Positions 31,701-42,224 of a stretch of DNA of 64,000 bases are shown in pieces; position 1 is the stretch's first letter, and each line of letters opens with the position of its first letter. Source of the DNA: Isoetes taiwanensis (Eukaryota; Streptophyta; Lycopodiopsida; Isoetales; Isoetaceae); assembly GCA_021234155.1 (NCBI GenBank), contig JAJEKV010000024.1:11134913-11198912 (forward strand), written 5' to 3'. The notes under the pieces are model-generated. The model was not told the origin of the DNA and did no database searches. It was given only the letters and a program-made list of their open reading frames with translations. Position numbers and translations under genes: made by a program.

Positions 31701-32054
31701 GTACGTGGTCCACAGCACTACCTCCGAGCACATTTGCCACTGAACAAGCGTCGGTTGATCGCTTCCATCCGCACAAGGGCACACCGCCTGCGGATCGAAA
31801 CAGGCAGATGGAATCGGGAAGCCAGGGAGGATAGGATCTGTTTGTGTTGCCAGCAGGGAGCCATTGAAGATGAAACACACACCCTGCAGGCTTGCCCAGC
31901 GTTTGATCACATTCGCGCCAAGTATGCTCAATTGGTTCTACCTGACCAACAGTTGCATGCACTCCTCAGTGTAACGGCAGTGGGCTGTCTTGGATCATAC
32001 ATCAAAGAAGTTCTGGACACTCGTGCCCAGCTGTGCCCTCCGGCGTGCAATTAG
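28743..32054 (+). pseudogene. LINE-1 ORF2 (endonuclease-reverse transcriptase), one stop, YAED
   Basis: One frame of 1,104 codons with a single TAA at 31152-31154. The endonuclease has SWNCRG (residue 7), METW, LLGDFNAR (about 153) and SDHRPL (about 265). The RT follows: RVVPIHKAGDPHTPTNYR, motif A FVDFAKAFDTV, motif B GVRHGCPLSPTLF, and motif C LIYAEDVDLLA with Glu708 (30864-30866) where the family has Asp. The C-terminus has LYGVEVWGP and a Cys-rich CLCCQQGAIEDETHTLQAC motif. It starts 3 bp after ORF1. The Asp-to-Glu change in the metal-binding pair and the TAA make it inactive. Confidence 0.9.
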
Positions 32055-32252
32055 GATGTATCATATCATTGTACACTCTCTCAGCACACCTATTACTGCA
32101 AAGGTTTTTCCCTCGAAAACCCTCCGGGGCGGGGTTTTTTAACCCTGGTAGTAATGGGCCTGCTGTGTCCTTTGTATGGGTCCCATAGGCCATTTGGCCT
32201 CCGTGGACGATAAAAAATCAATTCAATTCTAATCTTTTGCTTTTCCCTTGAT

Positions 32253-32702
32253 CTATTCTGCCATATCTGTCATGTCTAATTTTGCTTCCTCAATTAATTT
32301 TTCAGCTTGAGTTTTTCTTTTCTTTCCAATATTCCCTTGTTGATCATTTATATTTGGCTGTTCCATATCTCTTTGACTTTCATTGTCCTGCTGTGCTTCA
32401 TGTGCCAGTTCATCAGTTTCTATTGAAGTCCTGTGATCCTCTTCAGAATCTAAGTCTATAGTGAATTTGACTTCTTTTTCTCCCCTTGCTTTTGTTTGAT
32501 TGACACTATCCTTCTTAACTCTGTGTTTGTATAGTACATCCTCATCAAAGGTTACATCTTTGCTTATGATAATTTGCTTGGTATTTGGGTTGAATATCCT
32601 ATAGCCCTTTGATTCTTCATCATACCCTACTAAGTACCCAAATTCTGCCTTGCTATCTAATTTTTTTCTCAGTTCTGATGGCATGTGTAAATATGCTAGC
32701 AT
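32253..32702 (-). pseudogene. Copia A linker between integrase and RT
   Basis: Reads AYLHMPSELRKKLDSKAEFG, then LVGYDEESKGYRIFNPNTK, with a variable acidic/Gln-rich tail (EEDHRTSIETDELAHEAQQD). This is the standard Copia segment before RT. It stops at 32253, and LINE-1's 3' end lies next to it. Confidence 0.8.
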
Positions 32703-32833
32703 CCATAAACCTTGAATCTGTCATAATTTGGTTTCTCACATGTATTTGACCACATCATGGATGGAGTCTTACCTTTGAGGACTCGAGTTGGAAGATTATT
32801 TTGAATCAGTATTGTAGCTTTGAGAGCCTCCTC

Positions 32834-33440
32834 CTAGAGATAGTTTGGTAAGCCACTGTGCTTTATCATTGTCCTTACAGCATCCATAATAGTTCTGTTT
32901 TTTCTCTCTGCTACACCATTTTGTTGTGGACTGTACCTGCAAGTAAGCTGCCTTCGATTTCCATTAGTGATGCGAAAAAGCTTAAACTTTGTGGATAGGT
33001 ATTCACCTCCTCGATCTGACCTTATGCATTTTACCTTAAGACTTGTCTCCCTTTCTGCCTCAGTCACATATTGTTTAAAAGCACTTAGGGCTTGAGACTT
33101 CTTCTCCAAGCAATATATCTTGCATTTTCTGCTGTAATCATCAATAAAAGTAATAGAATATCTTTTGTTTGTTCTGCCTCTTATATTCAGTGTTTCACAG
33201 AGATCTTTGTGCACCAATTCAAGTGGTTTGCTAGCTTTGTGTTTTGCTCCCTTAAATGGTAATTTATTTAATTTTCCAAACATACAACCCTCACAAGGCT
33301 GTTTTACAGTTTGATCTTCTAAACATCAAATCCATCCTTGCTTAGACATGAACTTGATATTGTCATGATTTGTGTGAGCCAATCTGTTATGCCATTTTTC
33401 TGTACTAGGTATTATAACTAAATTTATACTGTCACAGTCA
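32834..33440 (-). pseudogene. Copia A pre-integrase and integrase
   Basis: WHNRLAHTNHDN near 33,390 is the GAG-pre-integrase box. The core integrase runs ELVHKDLCETLNIRGRTNKR, TFIDDYSRKCKIYCLEKK, CIRSDRGGEYLSTKF and SPQQNGVAERKNRTI. The D, D(35)E pattern is D (HKDLC), D (SDRGG) and E (VAERKN). It ends at 32834 in a stop, before the usual LW.EA segment. Confidence 0.85.
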
Positions 33441-33497
33441 AAATGCTCCATTTGAAATAGATTTCCACATCTTTTAGCAAAAAACTTTAATTCATTG

Positions 33498-34271
33498 TCA
33501 AGAAAAATCTTTACAACCTCTTGAATTGAAATTGACTTGATATCCCAAGTCTATAAGCTGACTGACAGAAATCAAATTCTTAACTAATCCTGGTACACAC
33601 AACACATTTTCTATGTTCACAATTTTCCCTTCAAGATCAAAGAGCTGCAACAGTACCTTTCTATCTGTCTGCATCAAAGCTCCACTTCCTACTTGAATGT
33701 TCCTTGTATTTGTGTGAGTCAAGTCCTTGAGCATATCAGCAGATTTAACTACTAATCTTTCAGCTCCACTATCAACTACAATGGCATTGGAACTTTTATT
33801 AGCTTCAACATGATTATCCAAAATAGACAAAGCCATCCTTACGTCATCTTCATCATCATTTTGTTTTTCTTCTTCTTTGTTGCTTTCTTGAGCAACAGGT
33901 TGCTTTCTGCTTTCTGTGCCCCTGTAGTTTGAACTCCTTCCTCCTCTGCCTTCTCTTCCCCTTCCCGTTCCTTTACCATATTCTTTTGGTGTGGAGCATT
34001 TGGCTGCTACGTGTCCTCTTTCTCCACAATTATAGCAGTTAAATTCTGCCTTGAACTTTGGACAGTCATATTTAAAATGACCAATCTCATGACAGTGATA
34101 GCATTTAACTTTTTCACTTTTGTTACCTCTGCCTGCATATGATACCTCAGTGGTTTCTTCTCCTTCTTTCATTATTTTCTTTTGCTCAAATTCTGTTCTC
34201 AAGATTCTCTCAGCATCCTCTCTATTTTTGCTCATGTTTCTAATAAATAGTGACAAAATTCTCATTCTCAT
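33498..34271 (-). pseudogene. Copia A gag zinc knuckles and protease
   Basis: Reads ILRTEFEQKKIMKEGE, then two CCHC knuckles, CYHCHEIGHFKYDC and CYNCGERGHVAAKC (gag nucleocapsid), an acidic stretch EEEKQNDDEDDVRM, then the protease signature VVDSGAERLVV. The segment before the protease end, VLCVPGLVKNLISVSQL, is the standard Copia link to the GAG-pre-integrase domain. The frame stops at 33498 and resumes in another frame with EKWHNRLAHTNHDNIK. Confidence 0.85.
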
Positions 34272-34323
34272 GTACTGACCTGGATATTTGAAGTACCTAA
34301 CTTGTATCTGAAATGATGACTCC

Positions 34324-34781
34324 TGAAAGGTTATAGAAGAATTTTAGCTAGACAAGTATCACAATTGCTTTCAATGAAGATGTCAAACGCAAATTCATAC
34401 AACCAAGGTATTAAAACTTAACATAACCATTGATCTATGAACAAATAATCATAGAACTTATGAGCTCAAAAACCGTCTCCTATTTCAGCAATTAGGGATC
34501 GGCCTCGATCTTTGTTTCAAGACGGGCTAATTCATTTTTTTGTATTGTGCACCGCCATCCGCGGGATCTCAGATTGGCAATATGCTTAGAATCAGGATCC
34601 TTTGACACCTTCGATCTCGAGGGTGTCCATAAATAATATAACAAGAATTTCTAGTTTACATAAATATTTACAAACCATAGACCATTGAGTTAGGTCTAAA
34701 ATTATTGTCCATGGTTCTTCAAGCAAATAAACAATGTTCTATGATCAATATTTCAACTTCAATGTAGTAGGATTTCCTTCA
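34324..34781 (-). repeat. Copia B 3' LTR
   Basis: Starts TGAAAGGTTATAG on the plus strand and ends GGATTTCCTTCA. Near-identical to the other LTR by eye, apart from a cluster of differences near 34,500-34,560. Confidence 0.95.
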
Positions 34782-35299
34782 TTCCCCCTTCATAGAACAT
34801 TGTGCAGTCTCTTGCAGATCATCTTCTTCAACCTGTGATATACTGATTTTCTGCTTCAAATAATTGAATCTGGATTCTCTTAATGCTTTTGTCATAATAT
34901 CTGCAACTTGCTCCTCAGTTTTGATATATTTGACAATAATTAGTCCTTTTTCCACCATATCTCTAATGAAGTGAACCTTCATGTCAATATGCTTAGATCT
35001 CTCGTGCATGACAGGATTCTTTGTCATTGAAATACAACTGGCACTGTCTAAATAAAGTTCTATAGGACTATTTAATTGCACTCCAAGTTCAGACATCAAC
35101 CTTTGCATCCAGATTACCTCTTTAGCAACTAAAGTTGTTGAGCAATATTCAGCTTCAACACTTGAAAGAGCCACAGTTGACTGTTTTTTGCATTTCCAAC
35201 TTACAGGTCCTCCACCATACATCAACAAAAAACCAGAAGTTGAATATCTGTTGTCAAGATCTCGCCTTGATGCAGATCAAAGATAAGATACCAGATCTT
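34779..35299 (-). pseudogene. Copia B RNase H
   Basis: RRDLDNRYSTSGFLLMYGGG, SWKCKKQSTVALSSVEAEYC, VIWMQRLMSELG, ELYLDSASCISMTKNPVMHE and KHIDMKVHFIRDMVEKG are the classic Copia RNase H blocks (E of EAEY and D of LDSAS visible). A TGA near 35,280 is upstream in frame. The ORF ends at the edge of the 3' LTR. Confidence 0.9.
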
Positions 35300-35378
35300 T
35301 GTTTTTTCCTGTGTAACAAATACCTTCATCTACTGTACCTTTTAGATATCTTAAGATCCTCTTTGCAGCCATCCAATG

Positions 35379-36356
35379 TTATCTCCCAGGATTGTTGTTA
35401 GATCTACTTAAGAGATTGACTGCAAACGAGATATCTGGCCTAGTGGCACTTGTCAAATAAATCAGGCATCCTATAAGCTCTCTGTATGGAACATTTTGCA
35501 TGTCTATGATTTCTTCTTGAGTTTGAGGTGACATCTGACCACTAATCTTATGCCCTGGTACTAATGGTGTTTTAGCAATATTACAATCTGCCATCTTAAA
35601 TCTTTCTAGCACTCCATAAATATTATCAGCTTGAGATAGCTTTAGAATTCCCCTTTTCCTGTCCCTTGTTACCAATATGCCAAGAAATTTCTTTAGTTCT
35701 CCCAAATCAGTCATCTTAAACCTTTGACTCAACAAGTCTTTGCACATGTTTAAGCAGCTTATATGATTTGATATCATAATGCAATCATCAACATAAAGGG
35801 CCACTATGCAGAACTGATCTTTTGCTTTAAAAGCATATAAATTTCCATCACCTCTCAACTTGCAGAATCCTTGTTCCAAGAAATATTTATCTATGCATTT
35901 ATACCATGCCCTAGGAGATTGTTTAAGGCCATAAACAGCCTTTTTGAGCTTCCACACCGTCCCTTCAGGTTGTTCATAGCCAGCAGCAGGCTTCATCTGA
36001 ATTTCTTCCTCAAGATCTGCATTCAAAAAAGCAGTATTTACATCCATGTGATGTATTTCATAATCATACATATTGCCAAGTGATAGGAGCATTCTTAGAC
36101 TGGCCAACTTAACTATGGGTGAAAAAGTATCATTATAATCAACTCCTTTCTTTTGAGTGAAACCTTGTGCAACCAACCTTGCTTTATATTTTTGCTTTCC
36201 ATCTGGCAAAGTTTTCAACCTGTATATCCACTTGTTGCCAACTACATTCTTATCTTTTGGTTTATCTACAATTTCATAAGTCCTTGTTCTCTGAAAAGAT
36301 TGCATTTCTTCATCCATAGCAAGTTTCCATTCCTTTTCATTTCTGCTATTTTCCAC
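35379..36356 (-). pseudogene. Copia B reverse transcriptase
   Basis: Copia RT (RVT_2): EWKLAMDEEMQSFQRTRTYE, VVGNKWIYRLKTLPDGK, KARLVAQGFTQKKGVDYNDT, HMDVNTAFLNADLEEEI, YGLKQSPRAWY and catalytic YVDDCIMIS, then LGILVTRDRKRGILKLSQ and YRELIGCLIYL. The frame stops at NPGR (35379) where CAA to TAA would explain the loss of a Gln. Confidence 0.9.
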
Positions 36357-36902
36357 TTAAGTGCTTGGAACATTTTTCTCTAGCACAGTCATAAGTGCAA
36401 GTACATCATCTTCATTATAAGCAAATCTTCTACTACCTCCTCCTTCTTTTCTACCCAAGTTTTCAATGTCAATGCCTTTGCTTGCTAATTCTGATTTTGA
36501 TCTTTCTCCTTCTGTCTTTCTTTTCCTTTGAACTTCTTGTATACGATGCTCTATTACATCTGGAGCTTCTTGGACAGATTGCTTTGTGTCTTGTCTGTGT
36601 GAGACAGTTTCCCCTCTGCTTATATGGTCTTTTAGATTCTTTATACCAGAGTCCCCTATGTTTTGATCATCATCTTCAAGGATATCATCTGCAGGGGTCA
36701 CTTCAGTTGTCTGCTGCATTGTAATTTTCTCGTCATCTGTATTTTTCAAGCTCCTATCTTTAAACAATTTATTTTCAACAAATACAACATCTCTACTAAT
36801 GATAATTTTTCTTTCTTGATGTTCAAACAACCTATAATTTTTCTTTCTTGATGTTCAAACAACCTATAGGCTTTAGACTCCTCATCATATCCTACTAAAT
36901 AA
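36357..36902 (-). pseudogene. Copia B linker, with a 32-bp duplication
   Basis: EHQERKIIISRDVVF and an acidic, charged tail precede RT. ATAATTTTTCTTTCTTGATG and the bases after it are repeated with a 32-bp period (36802 and 36834). This shifts the frame between integrase and linker. A TAA at 36357-36359 separates the linker from RT in the same frame. Confidence 0.8.
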
Positions 36903-37024
36903 GCTTCTTTAGCTTTATCATCAAGCTTTTTCCTGATCTCCTGTGGTATATGAACATATGCTAAGCATCCAGCTTTAAATATTCCAAAGTCAGGTGTCCT
37001 TCCTGACCAACAAGTTTCTGGAAT

Positions 37025-38083
37025 TTACCCCTTAATGCTGACAGTGGGGATCCTGTTTTGAATGTATACAGCAGCCTTAAGCGCCTCCTCCCATAATCTT
37101 TTTGATAAACCAGAATGTTTAAGCATGGATCTTACTGCATTCAAACAAGTCCTGTTTCTTCTTTCTGCAACCCCATTTTGTTGTGGTGAGTATCTGCAAG
37201 TAAGTTGCCTTTTAATTCCTTTCTCTATGCAAAATTGTTTAAATACTTTTGACATGTATTCACCACCTCTGTCAGACCTGAGACATTTTAATTTGTTTCC
37301 AGTTTCCCTTTCTGCTTCAGCTACGTAATTCTTAAGTGCAGATAATGCTTCTCTTTTCCTTGACAAACAATAACACTTTGCTCTCCTTGAGAAATCGTCT
37401 ATAAATATTATAAAATATCTCTTCCCAGAGATCCCTCTAATGTTCAAAGGGCCACAGATGTCAGAATGTACTAGTTCCAATGTAGCTTTAGCACATTTTC
37501 CCTTTTTTGCAAATGAAATTCTGGTACTTTTACCTAACATGCATCCTCTACATATGAATTGTTGGCTGTCCTCTTTTTGGCTGTTAATCAAACCCATTTT
37601 TGTAAGAGCTTTGACATTCTGAATGTTGGTATGAGCTAACCTTTCATGCCATAATCTTGAAGAAATTGCAGATACATTATTTATGACATGAATCTCATCA
37701 TTCACATTCATTTCATATAAGTCTCCAACTCTTTTTGCAAAAAAGCATACTTTATTATCCTTCAAAATTTTACATAGGCTGTTGACAAAGTTCACTTCAA
37801 AACCCAAATCCACTAGCTATGCAACAGATATTAAATTCCTTACTATTCCTGATACACATAACACTTTTTTTAAATCAACTGGTTTTCCAAACAAATCATA
37901 TAATCTGAGCAGTCCAGCAGCTTCAACTTCCTTGGTTCTGCCATCTCCAACACGAATCTGCTTTGGATATGTCTCCTCTTCCTTTTTTAACAACAAGGAT
38001 TTAGATCCTATGATTGTTCTTTCCAGCTCAGAATCTACAACAAAAGAGATCTTAGATTTATTAGTTGGCTTTGTGAAACTCAT
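37025..38083 (-). pseudogene. Copia B protease, pre-integrase and integrase
   Basis: 37817-38083 is the protease, with VVDSELERTI where DSGA is typical (Gly to Glu), followed by VLCVSGIVRNLISVA. A TAG after LISVA (CAG to TAG) splits it from the next domain in the same frame. 37025-37813 carries LWHERLAHTNIQNVK and C-x2-C (CRGCMLGKSTR), then DICGPLNIRG, IFIDDFSRRAKCYCLSRK, LRSDRGGEYMSKVF and QQNGVAERRNRTCLN (D, D, E integrase). It stops at 37025. Confidence 0.9.
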
Positions 38084-38111
38084 GCAAATATTTTTTACCT
38101 CCTCTTCTGAA

Positions 38112-39092
38112 CTATCTTCTTCTTTTCCAGAGATGACGACATTGGTGTTTGGGTTTTAGAACCTCGTCCTCTTCCCCTAGCTGAACTATTGCCTCTGAAC
38201 TGACCCCTACTCTTCCTCCTTTAGCATCTTTTGGAGTTGGGCACCTTGAGGAGAAATGACCAAATCCACCACATGTGTAACAATTTTTATCACTTTGTCC
38301 AAGCTTAGGACATCTAGCTTTAATATGACCTGATTCTCCACAATTATAGCATGGTCCAACCTGCCTAGGTTTAAAATTTCCATTTCTTTTAACTGCCAGC
38401 ACTTCTGGAGATTCAGTATCTTCATCATCCTCACCCATAGATCTCTGCTCTATTTCAGTCCTTGCAATGTGCTCAGCCTCTTCCTTTGTTTTTGCAACAG
38501 TCCTAATAAGTGTGGCCAAGTTATCTTGCTTAGAAAACATCTTTGAGATATGCAATATCTGATGGCTTTCTGACATAGATGCTCCAGCAGCATCTAGATC
38601 TGCACACAAGGAATCAAATTTGAGGAACATATCTGTCAGGTCCATTTTATCCTCATACTTGATTTTCCTTATTTCCTTCTCAAGCACATCTATCTGAGAT
38701 GAGCTTTTCACTTCACAGTTTTTCACCAAATACTTCCAAGCATCTCTTGGACTCATTTTTCTCAATTTCAGCATAATGCTGGGAGCTATTTTACACATTA
38801 TAATAGCTTTAGCCTGACTTACTTTTAAGTCATAACTTACCTCGCCACCACTGCTACCTTCATCTTTCTTTACTGATTCAATAGACAAGGTAGTAGATGT
38901 TACCTTATTATTTGTAGAACTTGCCTCATCTGCAGCAACATTTACATTCTTTTGCTCCTCAGGTTCTATTATTTCCCACAAGCCTTCAAATTGTAACACC
39001 TCCTTGATCTTCTCCTTTCAGATCTGAAATCCCCCTACACCTTTAAACACCTCCACACTACTTAAAAGTGTAGCTCCAAAACGAGTTGACAT
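38112..39092 (-). pseudogene. Copia B gag
   Basis: ATG at 39090-39092 opens MSTRFGATLLSSVEVFKG. TGA at 39018-39020 replaces a Trp codon expected in the FQIWK motif. The rest reads LQFEGLWEIIEPEEQ, then KAIIMCKIAPSIMLKLR and LVKNCEVKSSSQIDVLEKEI (UBN2-type capsid), and two CCHC knuckles, CYNCGESGHIKARC and CYTCGGFGHFSSRC. It ends in another frame from the protease at 38112. Confidence 0.9.
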
Positions 39093-39104
39093 TCTTCAAT
39101 TCCT

Positions 39105-39116
39105 GCTCTGATACCA
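39105..39116 (-). promoter_or_regulatory. Copia B primer-binding site (tRNA-iMet)
   Basis: Minus-strand TGGTATCAGAGC, one base inside the LTR, complementary to the 3' end of plant initiator methionine tRNA. Confidence 0.9.
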
Positions 39117-39117
39117 A

Positions 39118-39572
39118 TGAAAGGTTATAGAAGAAGTTTAGCTAGACAAGTATCACAATTGCTTTCAATGAAGATGTCAAACTCAAATTCATACAACCAA
39201 GGTATTAAAACTTAACATAACCATTGATCTATGAACAAATAATCATAGAACTTATGAGCTCAAAAACCGTCTCCTATTTCAGCAATTAGGGATCGGCCTC
39301 GGTGCTGTTTCCCACGGGCTAATCCATTTTTGTACAAGCACCGCCATCTGCAGGATCTCAGATTGGCAATATGCTTAGAATTAGGATCCTTTGACACCTT
39401 CGATCTCGAGGGTGTCCATAAATAATATAACAAGAATTTCTAGTTTACATAAATATTTACAAAACCATAGACCTTTGAGTTAGGTCTAAAATTATTGTCA
39501 ATGGTTCTTCAAGCAATTTAAACAATGTTCTATGATCACTATTTCAACTTCAATGTAGTAGGATTTCCTTCA
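39118..39572 (-). repeat. Copia B 5' LTR
   Basis: Pairs with 34324-34781. The element's PBS immediately follows it on the minus strand. Confidence 0.95.
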
Positions 39573-40093
39573 ACTCTTGCCTCTGCTAGATCTGCAACTA
39601 TGTTATCAAATTTGTTAAAAAATTCGACATCATCTCCATCTTCTGGAAGTTTCAAACCTCTTAATTCGCTTTCTAATAAATCTATTTGTGATGAAGTTTT
39701 AACTTCATATTGCCTTATCATAAATTTCCACATCTCCTTTGGTGACATTCCTCTTAGTTTCAACCTAATGGTTGGACTCACCTTGCAAGAAATGATTCCT
39801 TGGGCCTCCTTTATCTTTGCATATGTTGACCTCTTCTCAACACTGCCACTAGAGCCTGAAATGCCTGTTTCTCTAGTGTTAACATGTGCTTCAGCATTTA
39901 CTGATACACTTGATCTTGAGATACTGCTTCCAGCAGTAGCATGCCCCTCACAATCTCCATCAGGATAAACTAATTCCCATAATTCTCCAACTTCTAGAAT
40001 GTGTTTAATAGAGTCTTTCCAGATCTGAAAACCTGAAGTCCCATTGAACACTTCTATGCTGCTAAGTAAACTTGCTCCAAATCTACTTGACAT
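39573..40093 (-). pseudogene. Copia A gag N-terminal half
   Basis: MSSRFGASLLSSIEVFNGTS starts at 40093, 19 bp inside the PBS. It reads IWKDSIKHILEVGELWELV, then QGIISCKVSPTIRLKLRGMS and YEVKTSSQIDLLESELRGL, up to FDNIVADLAEARVE, where Copia B's end begins (39572). After Copia B the frame resumes at 34,323 with in-frame stops, consistent with a single broken gag. Confidence 0.9.
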
Positions 40094-40111
40094 CTTTTAG
40101 ATCTTGACCTG

Positions 40112-40123
40112 CTCTGATACCAA
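40112..40123 (-). promoter_or_regulatory. Copia A primer-binding site (tRNA-iMet)
   Basis: Minus-strand TGGTATCAGAGC, adjacent to the Copia A LTR that starts TGTTGAAAG at 40125 on the plus strand. Confidence 0.9.
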
Positions 40124-40124
40124 T

Positions 40125-40600
40125 GTTGAAAGTCAATAGTAAGTCTACAATAGCTAAGTCAATTGCTCTTCGCTTATCTAGTTATTCAAATTTATCTAGA
40201 CATCCAAACTTAACCAATTTCAAGTGCATATTCACACGGGGGGCGATTCCGGCAACGAGAGCTGTTGGATGGGCATATTACCCCTTTATTCTACGATCCG
40301 GACCGTATGTAAAGTTCCTCGTCTGTGGGGTATATGTGTATAGGTTTTCTTATACCGTATAACAAGGTTAGAAAATACTTTAAGGTTTCAGACAATATAC
40401 ACTATGGTCTTATTTTTGTACATATATAATATGACTCTAGGGGCTCTCGCTGCCCTACGTCACCCCCGTGTGAATATGCACCCAAACCAAAGGGGGTTTC
40501 AAGGGGGATTTAATTTTAAAAGATTTGATGTAATGGTTGTGTAAAAAAAAATTTTGAGCCCTTCGGGCAGGCCTTTGTAAAAAGAAAAATTGATGACATT
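40125..40600 (-). repeat. Copia A 5' LTR (outer limit uncertain), carrying a MITE
   Basis: Begins TGTTGAAAG directly after the PBS. The far end is not clear because no 3' LTR is in the window for comparison. A 258-bp inverted-repeat element occupies 40224-40481. Confidence 0.6.
40224..40481. mobile_element. MITE with 19-bp perfect TIRs
   Basis: GTGCATATTCACACGGGGG (40224-40242) is matched by its exact complement at 40463-40481. No clear target duplication was found. It is non-coding and unlike the MITE at 6.1 kb. Confidence 0.85.
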
Positions 40601-40860
40601 AACCATAAGAAAGATTCAATGGAACAAATATAAAGAAAGTGCTATTATCATAAAGGATTACATTATACAGTGCTAGATATTGATTTTGAAAGTAATAATG
40701 TGCCGCATTGAGATTTAAACTATTATGTAGGAAAACCATAAACGATAAACCCCTAAACCATGGAGTGGCACCAAATTGATGTAATGAGCATAATGACTTA
40801 CACAACAGGTGAAGGTCATTTCTACTATAATAGCACGTTTTTTCTGAAGTCTGGAACGTG
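40601..40860. other. no gene recognised
   Basis: A minus-strand open frame (40599-40934) has the hydrophobic composition of AT-rich DNA and no family match. Confidence 0.3.
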
Positions 40861-41042
40861 AGAACATGAGAAGAGATAAGAATGTGAAAACATGAGAAGA
40901 GATAAGAATGTAAAAACATGAGAAGAGATACCAACGTAGTGCTATTCTGACAGAGCTTTATCCAAAATCTTAAGAATGTGAAAACATGAGAAGAGATACC
41001 AACGTAGTGCTATTCTGGCAGAGCTTTATGCAAAATCTTACA
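40861..41042. repeat. nested tandem repeats, 26-bp x3 and 68-bp x2
   Basis: CATGAGAAGAGATAAGAATG units start at 40865, 40891 and 40917. The 68-bp unit with CCAACGTAGTGCTATTCTG is repeated at 40921 and 40989. Confidence 0.9.
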
Positions 41043-42189
41043 TCTCTGTTGCCACTTTTTAAGTTGTACGAAGAAATCCTATGTTTCTGGCTGTAAAGCA
41101 AATATGCTTTATCTCAAGCAATGTGTTTCTGGCTGCAAAGCAGATTGTCCGTAGCAATGGAAGGGACTCATTTCATTCAATATCTAAAGGAATTAGAGCC
41201 TGTCTTGCAATACCTGAGCAAGAAATTAGAGCCTGTCTTGCAATACCTGAGTGGCATTGCTTGCCTCTGCTGCTACATGCAGATTTAAATCAGATGGCAC
41301 CAACAAAATTAAAGCACCTGAAGCTTGTACCGAACCTTGCAGCATGCTTGTTGGTGCTTCGAACTTGCACGAGAAGTCTATGCTATAGAGTCTTGCAGCA
41401 GCACTGATTACATGGGATTTGTTCCAGCTTAAATACTGAAGATGTAGCTTTTGGAATACCAGAAGAATGGAAACATTGCGGATGATGGTCGTGAGAGTAA
41501 TGTGAATAGTATTTGGGATAAGGATTGGGATACACATAAGGGTATGGATATTAATAAGATGTCTGTCATCGCCATAGCCATGCTCTGCAGAAAGAAATAA
41601 GCTCCAGGGTCTGTCGGCATGCGTGCCGAGCCAGAGAGCCAGAGAGTCTCGGCATGTCTTTACCTGCAAGGACAACAATCAGCTAAAAGAAAGCAGTTTT
41701 GCCATAGCCAGACCTACAAAGAAAAGATTACAGACAGAGTTTGGCTCAAGAAATAAATGTTCACCAGGACATGAGCACTCATTTTGTGCTAAACCAGACC
41801 CCTTGACTGCATCCTGTGCTGCTGCGAAGATCAAGCTTGTACAGAAATCCATGGCCATGCCGGAATCGGCTGCATTTGACTGCCCCGCCCCTCCAAAACC
41901 GCAAGAACAACTGCTCTGAGCAAGGAAAGCTACTTTGCACGCCCAAGCTCTGTAGAAGGATGCAGACATAGAGCTCCTTGATTGCAATTTTGAAGAAACT
42001 TGTATAGAAGGTGAAGAAGCAGAAGCTGGGGTGTCACTGCAGCTAGACACAGAGGAGGAATGTGCCAACGAGTTAGTGGAATGGGAAAAGCAGATGGGAG
42101 TAGATTTGTCAAGTTATTACAATGATAATTCTGGCCATAGTAGAGGTTCTGGAGATACAGTGGTGTTGCCTGATGCAAAAGACAAGGCT
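41043..42189. other. no gene recognised; small duplications and a coding-like stretch
   Basis: ATTAGAGCCTGTCTTGCAAT is repeated 33 bp apart (41192, 41225). A plus-strand stretch about 41,958-42,228 reads NFEETCIEGEEAEAGVSLQL and ANELVEWEKQMGVDLSSYYN. It looks protein-like, but I do not recognise it and it has a stop upstream. Confidence 0.3.
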
Positions 42190-42224
42190 GCAGAAGTTTG
42201 TGATAGCATAACCATAGTGCTCCA

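Larger units (their letters stand above)
26359..32231 (+). mobile_element. LINE-1: nearly complete non-LTR retrotransposon
   Basis: A 5' leader with three 22-bp repeats, ORF1 (26817-28739), a 3-bp gap, ORF2 (28743-32054) and a 3' UTR ending TGGACGATAAAAAATC-AATTCAATTC. ORF2 has an apurinic-like endonuclease, a reverse transcriptase and a C-terminal Cys-His motif. Each ORF carries one in-frame stop, and the RT catalytic box reads YAED. It ends next to Copia A (32,253). I did not find a target duplication. The third-position GC-rich coding stands out from its AT-rich flanks. Confidence 0.9.
32232..34323 (-). mobile_element. Copia A, 3'-ward part (gag C-term to post-integrase linker)
   Basis: On the minus strand this carries the second half of gag, protease, integrase and the linker before RT, and stops at 32,253. 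Its RT, RNase H and 3' LTR are absent: LINE-1 begins instead. The 5' part of gag and the LTR are at 39573-40600, separated by Copia B. The protein is similar to Copia B but more diverged and more often frameshifted, so it is the older copy. Confidence 0.85.
34324..39572 (-). mobile_element. Copia B, complete LTR retrotransposon nested in Copia A
   Basis: LTRs at 34324-34781 and 39118-39572 (458 and 455 bp; TG...CA ends). The PBS complements initiator-Met tRNA. gag, PR, INT, RT and RNase H are all in order on the minus strand. The flanks ACTCC (34319-34323) and ACTCT (39573-39577) are a 5-bp target duplication with one change. Gag sequence of Copia A continues on both sides. Several stops make it non-autonomous: gag 39018-39020, and others in PR-INT, RT and RNase H. 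Confidence 0.95.
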
